The notes beneath the pieces are model-generated. The model saw only the letters and a list, made by a program, of their open reading frames with translations. It was not told the DNA's origin and searched no databases. The translations under genes were made by a program, and so were the position numbers. Positions 16,901 to 23,362 of a stretch of DNA of 23,362 nt are shown here, piece by piece; positions within the stretch are counted from its first letter, which is position 1, and each line of letters opens with the position of its first letter. This DNA is from Myxococcales bacterium. GTDB taxonomy: Bacteria; Myxococcota; Myxococcia; Myxococcales; Myxococcaceae. Location: the NCBI GenBank assembly GCA_003153055.1, contig PMBV01000212.1, positions 1 to 23,362 of the forward strand, read 5' to 3'.

Positions 16901-17528
16901 GCACGGTGGTGCCGTTGCCCGATTCGAAGATGGCAAGGTACACCTTGCTGCCGTCTGGGCTCGTCGCCAGCGCGCGCGGCTGCTGCCCCAAGATTGGAAT
17001 GCGCGCGAGCACCTGCGTCGGCTGCGCTGGATCGATCACCAGGAGGGTTCGGGCCTGGGCGCACGAGACGTACGCTCGGCGTGGGGATCCGGCAAACACC
17101 ACATCTGCAGGCTCGTCGTCCGTGGCGAGCGTGGTCTTGACGGTGGCCGCGGCCAGGTCGACGACGCTCACGCTGTCAGAGAGCACATTCACCACCCACG
17201 CTTCGGTGTTCGACGCAGCCCGCACCGTGACGGGGTCGACGCCCACCTTGACCACGGTTGTAAGGCTCACTGCCTGCGCGCTGAGGTCGAAGATCTCAAG
17301 CGTTCCGTTGGCGGTGTTCACGGCGAGCAACCGCTTGCCGTCAGGGGTGACGTCGAGGGGGTGGACGTGCGCCGATTCGTAATTGCTGAACACGTTCGCC
17401 GAGACGCCAGGCTTTCGCGACGAGAGTGCGGCCGTTCCCTGACCCACTCGCTCCGCGTTACTCCCTCGCCCGGTACACCCGGCGAACAGAGCGCAAACCA
17501 CCAACGCACCGATGCCCCTGGTCTGCAT
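13920..17528 (-). CDS. Lipoprotein fusing YVTN-like propeller, two-heme peroxidase-like region and two C-terminal repeat domains
   Basis: The protein has 1202 residues. A signal peptide ends in a lipobox (FAGC, Cys17). Residues about 40-490 carry repeated strand patterns such as DVTPDGKRLLAVN, ATSPDGSKVYLAI and WNAAGTRAYVSG, typical of YVTN/YncE-like beta-propellers. Two heme sites follow: CASCH (513-517) and CRGCH (655-659), with MKGPFLTQSLED and HWRGD between them, as in propeller-linked di-heme peroxidase relatives. Residues 871-1024 and 1035-1188 are near-duplicates beginning NLLVNGSFE and ending DAVSLV, like DUF642/carbohydrate-binding-type jelly rolls. The ATG at 17528 follows AAGGGGGA at five bases. 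It is probably outer-surface or periplasmic; its substrate is unknown. A hairpin follows its stop. Confidence 0.85.
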   Translation of the reverse strand: MQTRGIGALVVCALFAGCTGRGSNAERVGQGTAALSSRKPGVSANVFSNYESAHVHPLDVTPDGKRLLAVNTANGTLEIFDLSAQAVSLTTVVKVGVDPVTVRAASNTEAWVVNVLSDSVSVVDLAAATVKTTLATDDEPADVVFAGSPRRAYVSCAQARTLLVIDPAQPTQVLARIPILGQQPRALATSPDGSKVYLAIFESGNGTTVLSGKDNPVEPNIVRDPTGPYGGVNPPPNANNATTFNPPMNPANPPPPSGVSVIVRRTASGDWLDDNGRSWKRFVTEGNPAYGARARTAGWDLVDRDVAIIDTATSVVSYQGGMMNIVMAIAVNPASGRVTVVGTDATNEVRFEPILNGRFLRVLSGGFLQGQASATCDLNSHLTYATPSVPVSERNKSIGDPRAITWNAAGTRAYVSGMGSNNLVVFDASCQRAGLAPTIDVGQGPTGVVLQEARRRAFVLNRFDATISVVNLDSETVTDTVPLSYDPTPQVVRDGRPMLYDTHRLSGLGHVACASCHVDGKTDRLAWDRGNPAGEMVTVTDASGKTVQHHPMKGPFLTQSLEDTMQSYLLHWRGDMVDLGHFSGAFQSLLGRDQAATPSEIAALRAFLQTVRLPPNPYRNLDNSFPTTVVVPGARDTPSRVGDAVLGAAEFERSCRGCHLGQTGRGKVLKNTEDFAGGNYLLPPRWQNFYRRTGLWFGDATGSTSGFGFQPDGTFDSTHNQTRSDNLMAFMFAFNGSFPYTPAGLDEHTVAVDSHAAVGKQAMISSAGVADAQLERLVDLANTQAIGLVASGCMAGERRGYVYRGAGVFQSDRDGETATLTSLRSAASANGAITFTAVRAGTEGRIGIDEDLDSVLDGTSSRTCTSTGTPNLLVNGSFEDNTAQAGEAAQVPSLAGWQGSSGLIEVWRNLGGFAGADGSSWVELDVGWSWDRLSQTVATTPGEWLVLGFAYSARPGVSPQSNRFDVIWNGTVIDTLSPDGSGLRAPVWKVQTYTVQATGNDTVTFAESGDNDGYGALLDAVSLVRGASPPIPPANLLVNGSFEANDVGAGGWAQVTSLAGWQGSAGVIEVWHNLMGWAGANGGSWIELDAAWGWDRVSQAVKTTAGQGLALSFAYSARPGVSAQSNRFDVIWNGAVIDTLSPDGSGLSAPAWTTKTYSVQATGNDTVTFAESGANDGYGGLIDAVSLVRTSSPAASASKGIP
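13963..14918 (-). repeat. In-gene tandem duplication of a domain of about 464 bp
   Basis: Two direct copies lie at 14455-14918 and 13963-14426, separated by about 28 bp of linker. They share long identical stretches in protein and DNA, for example FAYSARPGVS, SNRFDVIWNG and DTLSPDGSGL. The similarity suggests a fairly recent duplication or gene conversion. Confidence 0.9.
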
Positions 17529-17889
17529 GATTCCCCCTTGAAGAAATTCGAGACGTATGAACTTCGACTCACGACATTTCATTCAGCAGAGGGCAGCTAC
17601 AGTACAATGTTCCATTTCCACAAAGCAACACTCGTTTCCGTGTTGCAACAAAGCAAGACGACGTGACCCAGGAATGAGTTGGGTGTGATGCAAGTCAAGC
17701 AAAAGCCCGACCTTTCGCGCACTCAATGCGTCCAGTCCCGCGGGAATGACCGACAACAACTGGTGCTGTCTCTTTGCTCTGTTTGTCATTGCCGGAGCGT
17801 GATGTATTGCTCTGTGCTTCGGGGCTTGGCGATACTCCAGCGCTACGAGGCGCCAGACACTCGTTGTCAGGTCGCGTTCTCCTCACACC
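17529..17889. other. Low-GC non-coding stretch between the lipoprotein and selA genes
   Basis: This 361-bp gap is clearly poorer in G and C than its neighbours. It holds the ribosome site of the lipoprotein gene at the left, a dyad and palindrome at 17625-17650, and most of a dispersed repeat at the right end (from 17853). No gene with family likeness was seen. A 68-codon minus frame at 17583-17789 has no ribosome site. Confidence 0.6.
17625..17650. promoter_or_regulatory. Dyad plus palindrome upstream of the lipoprotein gene
   Basis: GCAACAC and GTGTTGC (17625-17646) form a perfect 7-bp inverted repeat with an 8-base spacer. An overlapping perfect palindrome TGTTGCAACA lies at 17641-17650. 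The element is about 100 bp before the start codon at 17528, a reasonable place for an operator or activator site. Confidence 0.45.
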
Positions 17890-17926
17890 TCAAGGAGTTT
17901 GAGGGCCTGTTCGGTGCTTCTTCACC
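17853..17926. repeat. Dispersed repeat, copy B, overlapping the 3' end of selA
   Basis: It is the closest match to copy A at 1784-1860. It runs across the selA stop codon (17890-17892) and codes the last dozen residues, VKKHRTGPQTP. In copy A the matching minus frame reads VKKAPTRPQTP and also ends in TGA. A CTCAA/TTGAG inverted repeat around the stop is intact here but partly broken in copy A. Confidence 0.7.
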
Positions 17927-19284
17927 GCCTCGACAACACACCGGGCCACCACCTCGAGCTCAGCGTCAGCCAGACACCGAACATCGAGCACCACCTGATC
18001 ATCGACGAGCCGCCCAACGACAGGGGGCGCCCCACCTCGGAGGAGCCTCATGAGGTCGACGCCCCGCTCGCATTCGAGGGCCACGCCGCGGGACTCCAAG
18101 ACGGCCAGCGGCAACGAGCCTCCCCCAACGCGGCCTTCGGTGGAGACGCTTCGATGTGACACGCCCTCGCGAGTGAGGAGCGCCGAGAGCTTTGCCGCGC
18201 GCTGGGCGAGGGACTCAAGGGGGGCCCGCATCAGCGCCCGAGCAGGAACGGCCTCGTCCTCTACCCCGTCACGATAGAGCTCGAGGGTCGCCTCCAGGGC
18301 CGCCACGGTGAGCTTGTCGATGCGGAGCGCGCGGTTCAGCGGGTGCTTCTTGAGGCGGGCAACGAGGCTCGCTCGGCCGACCAGCACTCCAGCCTGAGGC
18401 CCGCCGAGCAACTTGTCACCGCTGAAGGCGACCAGATCGGCACCGGCACGAACGAGCGACGCCACCGTCTGGAGGCCCGCCGGCCCGGCCTCGGGCGACG
18501 AGCTCAAGGCCCCGCTCCCCATGTCGGCGAAGAGGGGCAGCTGGTGACGCTGAGCGAGGCGCGACAGCTCGGCGACCGAGGCCTCCTCGGTGAAGCCGAC
18601 CAGGCCGAAGTTCGAGCGATGGATCTTCGCCAGCAAACCGGTGCTCGGGCCGAGGGCTTGCTCGTAGTCGCTGAGCCGGGTTCGGTTGGTGGTGCCGACC
18701 TCGACCATCAGCGCTCCCGACTGGCGCATCACGTCGGGCACACGGAAGCCGCCGCCGATCTCCACTAGCTCGCCGCGAGACACCAGCACCTCCTTGCCTT
18801 GCGCGAGACCGGTCAACGCGAGGAGCACGGCAGCGGCGCAGTTGTTCACCACCATGGCGTCCTCGGCCTCGGTGAGCTGGCACAAGAGCCCCACCACGGG
18901 GGCGTACCGGGTGCCCCGCGCGCCAGTGTCGAGATCGATCTCGAGGTTGCAGTACCCGGCGACCTCGCGGATCCGCTCGATGGCCGCGGGTGGCAGCGGG
19001 GCGCGGCCCAGGTTGGTATGGAGGACGACTCCAGTGGCATTGAGCACCGGCCTCAGGTGCGGGCGGGCTCTTCGCGCCAGCGCGGCTCCGATGCCGACCT
19101 CGGTGAGCGCGCGATCTTCTCCCGCGAGGAGCCCCGCGCGCACCTCCTCGACCGCCTCGCGCAGCGCCTCCACCACTCTGCGGCGCGGGTGCTGACGAAA
19201 CAGGGTCTGAAGCGAGGGCCGCGAGGCGAGCTCGTCGATCGATGGGAGCGCGCGGAGTCGTTCTCGCAGAGTGAGCTCGTCCAT
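17890..19284 (-). CDS. selA: L-seryl-tRNA(Sec) selenium transferase
   Basis: The protein has 464 residues, a normal length for the bacterial enzyme. SelA is a PLP enzyme that converts Ser-tRNA(Sec) to selenocysteinyl-tRNA(Sec) using selenophosphate. The N-terminal domain has LRALPSIDELA and VLNATGVVLHTNLGRAPL. The PLP lysine is in SGDKLLGGPQAG (Lys291). Other family blocks are NNCAAAVLLAL, SRGELVEIGGGFRVPDVM, VEVGTTNRT and HRSNFGLVGFTE. The ATG at 19284 is the only sensible start; an in-frame stop lies 45 bases upstream. The ribosome site is weak. The last residues come from a dispersed repeat. selB, selD and tRNA-Sec are not in this window. Confidence 0.96.
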   Translation of the reverse strand: MDELTLRERLRALPSIDELASRPSLQTLFRQHPRRRVVEALREAVEEVRAGLLAGEDRALTEVGIGAALARRARPHLRPVLNATGVVLHTNLGRAPLPPAAIERIREVAGYCNLEIDLDTGARGTRYAPVVGLLCQLTEAEDAMVVNNCAAAVLLALTGLAQGKEVLVSRGELVEIGGGFRVPDVMRQSGALMVEVGTTNRTRLSDYEQALGPSTGLLAKIHRSNFGLVGFTEEASVAELSRLAQRHQLPLFADMGSGALSSSPEAGPAGLQTVASLVRAGADLVAFSGDKLLGGPQAGVLVGRASLVARLKKHPLNRALRIDKLTVAALEATLELYRDGVEDEAVPARALMRAPLESLAQRAAKLSALLTREGVSHRSVSTEGRVGGGSLPLAVLESRGVALECERGVDLMRLLRGGAPPVVGRLVDDQVVLDVRCLADAELEVVARCVVEAVKKHRTGPQTP

Positions 19285-19396
19285 TCGGTTGGCGAGCCTA
19301 GCGTCTCTCCGCCCGAGCGGTACGTGCTACCTCATCAGATGGAGCACACCGTTCTCCAAGACTATGGGGGCGACCTCGAGCAACTTGGTCTGGGCC

Positions 19397-21589
19397 TCAG
19401 ATCGCGAGCTTGACAGAGAGCGCCAGCGCGGCCGCCTCGACCGAGTAGTCCGAGCCGCGAAAGTAGTAGATGCGCTTGTTGAGGGTCTTGTCGAACCAGC
19501 CGATGACGTTGAAGGCATCGAGGCGCAAGGTCAGGGGCTTCGCCGGGTGATACTCGACTCCGAGATTCCAGTAGACGCTGGGCCCGTAGGCGGCGGTGTA
19601 GCCCGAGTCGGCGAGCGCATAGTTCAGGGGCGAGCTCCGGGAGCCGTTCCAATCGGCCAGGGCCTTCGCTCCCGGGAAGCCCCAGTAGACGCGCAGCGAA
19701 GTGCTGGCGCTCCATTCCGCGTTGAGCTCGTGACTCACCATCAGCTTGGTGATGTTGTTGGCCCAATTGGCCAGATCGTGTCCGTAGCCATACGGCGCGG
19801 CGGTGATGCCCTGGATGGTGGTCGGAGTCGCCAGACGCGCGCTGAGCAGCTGAGTGTAGCCGTGCGAGAGCATGATCCTCGATCGCGCTGCATGGAAGGC
19901 GACCTCCGGCTCCACGCCCGCGATCACGAAGGTCCCCACCGGGATGGAGTGATTGACCACCGAGCTGTAGCCGATGGCGTCGTTTTGCTCGAGGAAACCA
20001 CTGGCGCCGAGACTCCAGTGCTCGTCCTGTTGCCGCTCATAGCGGAGCTCGAGGCTGTACAGGGACTCGGTGGCACCGTGGCTCCCGGACAGCACCACGC
20101 CCTGTCGCAATTCGGCATCGCCGCTGCGGCGCTGGGCTCTCGCCGCGATCAGCTTCAGCGTGTCTTGGGGAGTGGGCGTGAAGAGCAGGGCCAGGCGCGG
20201 CGAAACCAGCCAATCCGTGTAGGTGTGCTTGTCCACCCGAAGGCTGACGAACGTCGTCCATTGCCCACTCAGCATCCACTGATGCTCGCCGAGGAGCGAG
20301 AGGGTATCGGTCTGCCATCGATCCTGGGCGGGTGGCTCACCCACGACGAGCGCCGAGGCGCTCGCTCCGCTGAACCACATGTGCGAGTACTCGAGCCCCA
20401 GGGCCGCCGCGTGCTTCGGGGTCGGCCGCCACGTGAGCAACACCCGACCAGAGGCCTCTTGTTCCAGGCGGTCATCCGAAGTTGGATAGACATCATAGAA
20501 CCAAAGGCGATACAAATACTGCCCATAGCTGATGAATGCCTCGAGATCGAGTGTGTCCAGGAGTGGCTGTGTAAGCTTCGCGCCGACGGTGAGCTGCTGG
20601 CTCACGCTGCGGTGGCCCTTCTCGGCATCGGCCAGGTCCGCCGCCTGCAGAACAGAGCGTTGGGGACGAACCAGACCACCCCCCTGGGTGTAGCGCGCCC
20701 AGAGCTCCACGGGGCCATTCACATAGCTGGCGTGGAACTTCAGCTTCAGGAGCCCGCCAGACGCGTGCAAACTCGGAACGTTGAACGGCACCGGCTGACC
20801 GGAAACGACGTCGGTCGGCGTGGGGGCGGGCGTGGTGAACGACTTGCCAAAGACACTCGGTGATTCGGCTTGGTCGGCGCCTGGCTGATCCGCGAAACCC
20901 GCGTACAGGAAAAGACCCGATCGCGCCCCGAGCTTGCGCCCGAAGCGAACCTCGGTGGCGGTGAATCGGTCCATGAACCCGAGACGAGTTTGAACATCGG
21001 CCCCTTCGTAGGTCAGGCCATTGTGCGTCTCGAGATTGATGACCCCCGCGAGGGCGCCGGCGCCGTAGGTCGCCGAGGCTGCTCCGTGGACCATGCCCAC
21101 GGTGCGGAAATCGCCCAATAAGGGCAGATCCCGCTCGCTCTCGGCCCCCGCGAAATAGCGATTGTTCATCGTCTTGCCGTTGACTCGGAGCAAGTACTTG
21201 TCGTCTCGGTCACTCATGATGCCGCGAATGCCGAAGTGACTCAGGTGTGTGTTGTGGAGCGTGAGCTGGGTGTTCGCGGCGGAGATCTCCAAGAGCTCGT
21301 CGAGGGTCCGCGCACCACTCCGAGCGACCGTCGCCTCGTCGAGCGCGGTGGTCTTGGCCGGAATCAGGCGAGCGAAGGTGGGCGTCAAGGTGGCCGTGAC
21401 GATGCGTACGCGGACCAACTCCTCGAGGTCCAAGTCGCCCAGATTGTCCGGCTCGGTCCCTTCGGCTTCGCCTCGAGTTGCGCCGTTTGGCTCGTCCGCC
21501 CGCGCAGGAATGAGCCGGAACAGCGAAACGCCGACCGCGAGCGCCACCATTGAGTGTGCTCGCAGCACAGACAGACGGAAATGCAGCAT
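19397..21589 (-). CDS. TonB-dependent outer-membrane receptor
   Basis: The protein has 730 residues. A signal peptide precedes ADEPNG, followed by LGDLDLEELVRVRIVTATL, a lead typical of a receptor subfamily with LDLEEL before the plug. The plug domain covers about residues 75-190, with RTLDELLEISAANTQL, FGIRGIMSDRDDKYLLRVNG and VHGAASATYGAGALAGVINLET. The remainder is a beta-barrel of about 540 residues with Tyr/Trp-rich strands; the end reads VKLAI rather than Phe or Trp. Its ligand cannot be told. A second ATG at 21550 is possible, but 21589 gives a better signal peptide. It is 112 bp upstream of selA on the same strand and has no visible partner ExbB/D or TonB. Confidence 0.9.
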   Translation of the reverse strand: MLHFRLSVLRAHSMVALAVGVSLFRLIPARADEPNGATRGEAEGTEPDNLGDLDLEELVRVRIVTATLTPTFARLIPAKTTALDEATVARSGARTLDELLEISAANTQLTLHNTHLSHFGIRGIMSDRDDKYLLRVNGKTMNNRYFAGAESERDLPLLGDFRTVGMVHGAASATYGAGALAGVINLETHNGLTYEGADVQTRLGFMDRFTATEVRFGRKLGARSGLFLYAGFADQPGADQAESPSVFGKSFTTPAPTPTDVVSGQPVPFNVPSLHASGGLLKLKFHASYVNGPVELWARYTQGGGLVRPQRSVLQAADLADAEKGHRSVSQQLTVGAKLTQPLLDTLDLEAFISYGQYLYRLWFYDVYPTSDDRLEQEASGRVLLTWRPTPKHAAALGLEYSHMWFSGASASALVVGEPPAQDRWQTDTLSLLGEHQWMLSGQWTTFVSLRVDKHTYTDWLVSPRLALLFTPTPQDTLKLIAARAQRRSGDAELRQGVVLSGSHGATESLYSLELRYERQQDEHWSLGASGFLEQNDAIGYSSVVNHSIPVGTFVIAGVEPEVAFHAARSRIMLSHGYTQLLSARLATPTTIQGITAAPYGYGHDLANWANNITKLMVSHELNAEWSASTSLRVYWGFPGAKALADWNGSRSSPLNYALADSGYTAAYGPSVYWNLGVEYHPAKPLTLRLDAFNVIGWFDKTLNKRIYYFRGSDYSVEAAALALSVKLAI

Positions 21590-21688
21590 AGGGCCCCCAT
21601 CGCAAGCGTCGAGGACGGAGTCTCCCCGAAGACCTCGATGACTGCAATTCTATCGGTCGTTAAGTCGAGCCGAGCGAGGGTTTCGGGC

Positions 21689-21732
21689 CATCGGCGAGGA
21701 CCGTGTCATCTCTCGCCGTCAAGGAGTGCGAC
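21689..21732. repeat. Possible third, diverged copy of the dispersed repeat
   Basis: The core CGTCAAGGAGT (21718-21728) and the preceding CTCGC match copy A, and the flank before it (CATCGGCGAGGACCG) aligns with CACTCGGTGCAAGATCG of copy A with gaps. It lies in the 182-bp gap between the secreted-protein stop and the TonB-receptor start. Confidence 0.4.
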
Positions 21733-21771
21733 TCACCCGGAGAATGAGCCTCGTCGCTGGGCCCGGGCGCA

Positions 21772-23028
21772 TCACAGGCCTGTCGTGGTGTACGTCACGG
21801 TGCACTCGAACAGGAACATCGTCGGCTGACCCGAGGTCGAAACAAACTGGAGCCGCAGCACGTTCCCCCGAGAAGAGTTGGTCACGTTGACCCCCGGGCT
21901 AAAGGTGCCGACGAGGGCGCGAGAGCCGGAATTGGCCCCAGAGGTGGTGAACGGGACGGCGTTGACGGCGCCACTCGAGTTGAACAGCCACATCGAGATG
22001 TCGGTGGTGGCGTCGTTGTCGAGCACCAGGCAGGAGGCCTGGGTGATGCTGGCCGGCGCGGGAACGTGGGTGGGAATGTACAGGTTGGTGGTCCCGGTGG
22101 GGATGGGGCAGTTGCTGGAAGGGAGCTGGCAGCTGGGGAGGATCGTCCCATCGCCTTTGGCGTAGACGAAGTCCATGGAGCTGAAGGTGGCGAAGTGCGT
22201 GGTGGTCGTCGCGGTGACCGCCGCCACGGCCATCGCGTCCGTGTAGACGCTGTTGTTGTCGGCGCCGCACGCCCAGCCAGTGGCTCCGGAGTTGGTCTTG
22301 AGCACCTCGCCCGAGGCGCACGGTGCGAGGCTGAAGCTCGTCCCCGTCAGCTTCAACGGGCTCGTGGCGGTGTAGGTCGGGTCGGTGCCGCAGGCCCACG
22401 AGGCGCCGCCTGACCTGAGGTACTGCCCGGCGGGGCACGTGGCCAGGGAGAGGGAGAGCGCGCCCGAGGTCCCTCCTCCCGAGAGTCCGCTGCTATTGGC
22501 AGTGCCGACGGCCGTGATGGTCCCAGTGCCGAAGGGCGTGCAGTCGACGGTGCCGGCCGCGCTGATCGCCTGAACCGCGTTGCCCGCGGCGCAGGTCCCG
22601 GACACCCGGCGCTGTACATCCCCCGGGAGCAGCGCGCCGAGCGCATCGGCCGAGCTGGCGACACCGGCCCGGACGGCGTACGGGACGCTCCCGATGTCCG
22701 TGCGAGGTGTGAGCTCGGTCCCATCGACGCTCACACCCAGGGTGAGGCTCGCTCCGCTGAGAATGGAGGGCGTGAGCGCGGTGACGGCGCCCAGGCTCGC
22801 GTAGACCATCCCGTTGGTCACCGTGAGGTTCTGCGACTCAGTCCAAACCTGGCTGGGGGTGCTGTCGTAGAGCGTGAAGACGAAGTGGTGGCTCCCGCTG
22901 GCCGCCGTTCCGCCCGAGCTGAGGTTGCCCACGAAGGGGAGCTGGGCGGGGACGCCTTGCGCCAGGGCCTCCTCGCAGAAAAGTGCCATTCCGAGAACTG
23001 CGACACGCGACAGCCTGAGCCGAGCCAT
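21772..23028 (-). CDS. Secreted surface protein with tail-fibre-like N-terminal domain
   Basis: The protein has 418 residues. A signal peptide ends near EEALA/QG. The next domain, about 25-120, reads VPAQLPFVGNLSSGG, FTLYDSTPSQVWTESQNLTV and ELTPRTDIGSVPYAVRAG. This pattern is common in secreted proteins of myxobacteria and relatives that carry phage tail-fibre-like or collagen-like stalks. The middle is Gly/Ser/Thr-rich with regular Cys (TCAAGNAVQ, TCPAGQYL, PCASGEVL), suggesting three repeats with disulfides. The C-terminal 150 residues form a beta-rich domain I do not recognise. The ATG at 23028 follows GGGAGGCG at five or six bases. The likely role is adhesion or surface structure. The gene is divergent from the lipoprotein at 23121. 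Confidence 0.7.
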   Translation of the reverse strand: MARLRLSRVAVLGMALFCEEALAQGVPAQLPFVGNLSSGGTAASGSHHFVFTLYDSTPSQVWTESQNLTVTNGMVYASLGAVTALTPSILSGASLTLGVSVDGTELTPRTDIGSVPYAVRAGVASSADALGALLPGDVQRRVSGTCAAGNAVQAISAAGTVDCTPFGTGTITAVGTANSSGLSGGGTSGALSLSLATCPAGQYLRSGGASWACGTDPTYTATSPLKLTGTSFSLAPCASGEVLKTNSGATGWACGADNNSVYTDAMAVAAVTATTTTHFATFSSMDFVYAKGDGTILPSCQLPSSNCPIPTGTTNLYIPTHVPAPASITQASCLVLDNDATTDISMWLFNSSGAVNAVPFTTSGANSGSRALVGTFSPGVNVTNSSRGNVLRLQFVSTSGQPTMFLFECTVTYTTTGL

Positions 23029-23073
23029 GCATCGCCTCCCAGCGAGCGAACTGGTTGCCGCTCACTCTCCAGT

Positions 23074-23085
23074 GACGTTAACGTC
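23074..23085. promoter_or_regulatory. Perfect 12-bp palindrome in a divergent intergenic region
   Basis: GACGTTAACGTC is fully self-complementary and lies in the 92-bp gap between the starts at 23028 (minus) and 23121 (plus). The position suits an operator shared by both genes. No named regulator can be assigned. Confidence 0.4.
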
Positions 23086-23120
23086 CAACAACGCGGTTGC
23101 TTCGAATTCGGGGAGATTCC

Positions 23121-23362
23121 ATGAGCTTCTTCGAGCTTCGGTGGGTCTGCTCTGGGGTGATGGGGATTGCGCTGGGCGCCTGCATCCCCAACCTGACCGG
23201 AGCGCCATGCGACAGCGACGCGAACTGCCCGTGGGACCAGACCTGCGTCAGCGGGCATTGCGCTCTGGGCGCCCGCGACAGCGGCCCCTCGCAGGGTGGA
23301 GGTGGTGGCGTCGCGAGTGGGAGTGGTGGCGGAGGTGTCAGCGGTGGTGGTGGTGGTGGTGG
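23121..23362 (+). CDS. Cys-motif lipoprotein with Gly-rich linker (3' end outside window)
   Basis: Eighty codons are visible. A signal peptide ends in the lipobox LGAC (Cys21). The segment PCDSDANCPWDQTCVSGHC (about 28-46) follows the C-x(5)-C-P-x(4)-C-x(4)-C spacing seen in many myxobacterial lipoproteins. A Gly/Ser linker starts near residue 58 and ends in a GGT run at the window edge. The ATG at 23121 has GGGGAG upstream. Most of the protein, including any functional domain, lies outside the window. Confidence 0.75.
   Translation, partial: MSFFELRWVCSGVMGIALGACIPNLTGAPCDSDANCPWDQTCVSGHCALGARDSGPSQGGGGGVASGSGGGGVSGGGGGG

Noticed and set aside
15879..17666. Plus-strand open frame of 595 codons
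   Set aside because: Antisense to the propeller lipoprotein, His/Arg/Gly/Val-rich with no recognisable domain.
17583..17789. 68-residue minus-strand frame
   Set aside because: No ribosome site, no family likeness and it overlaps the regulatory dyad; treated as chance.
19271..20863. Plus-strand open frame of 530 codons
   Set aside because: Antisense to the TonB-dependent receptor, with no domain features.
21630..21660. Promoter for the TonB-dependent receptor with a TAGAAT -10-like box
   Set aside because: No fitting -35 box at 16-18 bases.

Overview
The window is GC-rich bacterial DNA with short intergenic gaps. It carries 14 protein genes: 12 complete and 2 cut by the window edges. The gene content suggests a myxobacterium-like (Myxococcota) genome. 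The indicators are a MinD-like ATPase coupled to a J-domain-like/proline-rich protein, Gly-rich Cys-motif lipoproteins, several c-type cytochrome lipoproteins, a DUF2339-type membrane protein and a stand-alone selA. This assignment is inferred from gene content; there is no rRNA or tRNA in the window to confirm it.

Left part (1-5456). A minus-strand pair encodes a MinD/FlhG-like ATPase (776-1741) and, through a 4-nt GTGA overlap, a protein with a degenerate J-domain and a long Pro/Ala linker made of 15-bp repeats that runs off the left edge. Divergent to it is a DUF2339-like multi-pass membrane protein (1946-3700). That gene overlaps tail-to-tail by 29 bp with a GT-C-like multi-pass membrane protein (3672-5456).

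Middle part (5688-17528) is dominated by electron-transfer genes. A di-heme peroxidase/MauG-type lipoprotein lies on the plus strand (5688-6917). On the minus strand, in transcription order, a compact respiratory cluster runs: small monoheme cytochrome c, Tat-type Rieske protein, b6/subunit-IV-type cytochrome b, and a membrane-anchored nine-heme cytochrome c. The last three are joined by 4-nt ATGA/GTGA overlaps. A sigma70-like promoter with an adjoining dyad sits in front of the first gene. Downstream on the same strand are a beta-barrel porin-like protein and a ClC chloride channel. Upstream is a 1202-residue lipoprotein that fuses a YVTN-like propeller, a two-CXXCH peroxidase-like region and two nearly identical C-terminal domains. 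The likely electron path is quinol to Rieske/cytochrome b, then to the nine-heme protein and/or the small cytochrome c; no cytochrome c1 or f is seen.

Right part (17890-23362). selA, a TonB-dependent receptor and a secreted tail-fibre-like surface protein lie on the minus strand, and the start of a Cys-motif lipoprotein lies on the plus strand. A dispersed repeat of about 75 bp occurs twice (1784-1860 and 17853-17926), with a shorter diverged relative at 21689-21732. One copy supplies the last codons and the stop of selA.

No CRISPR array, transposase, phage gene, rRNA or tRNA was found.
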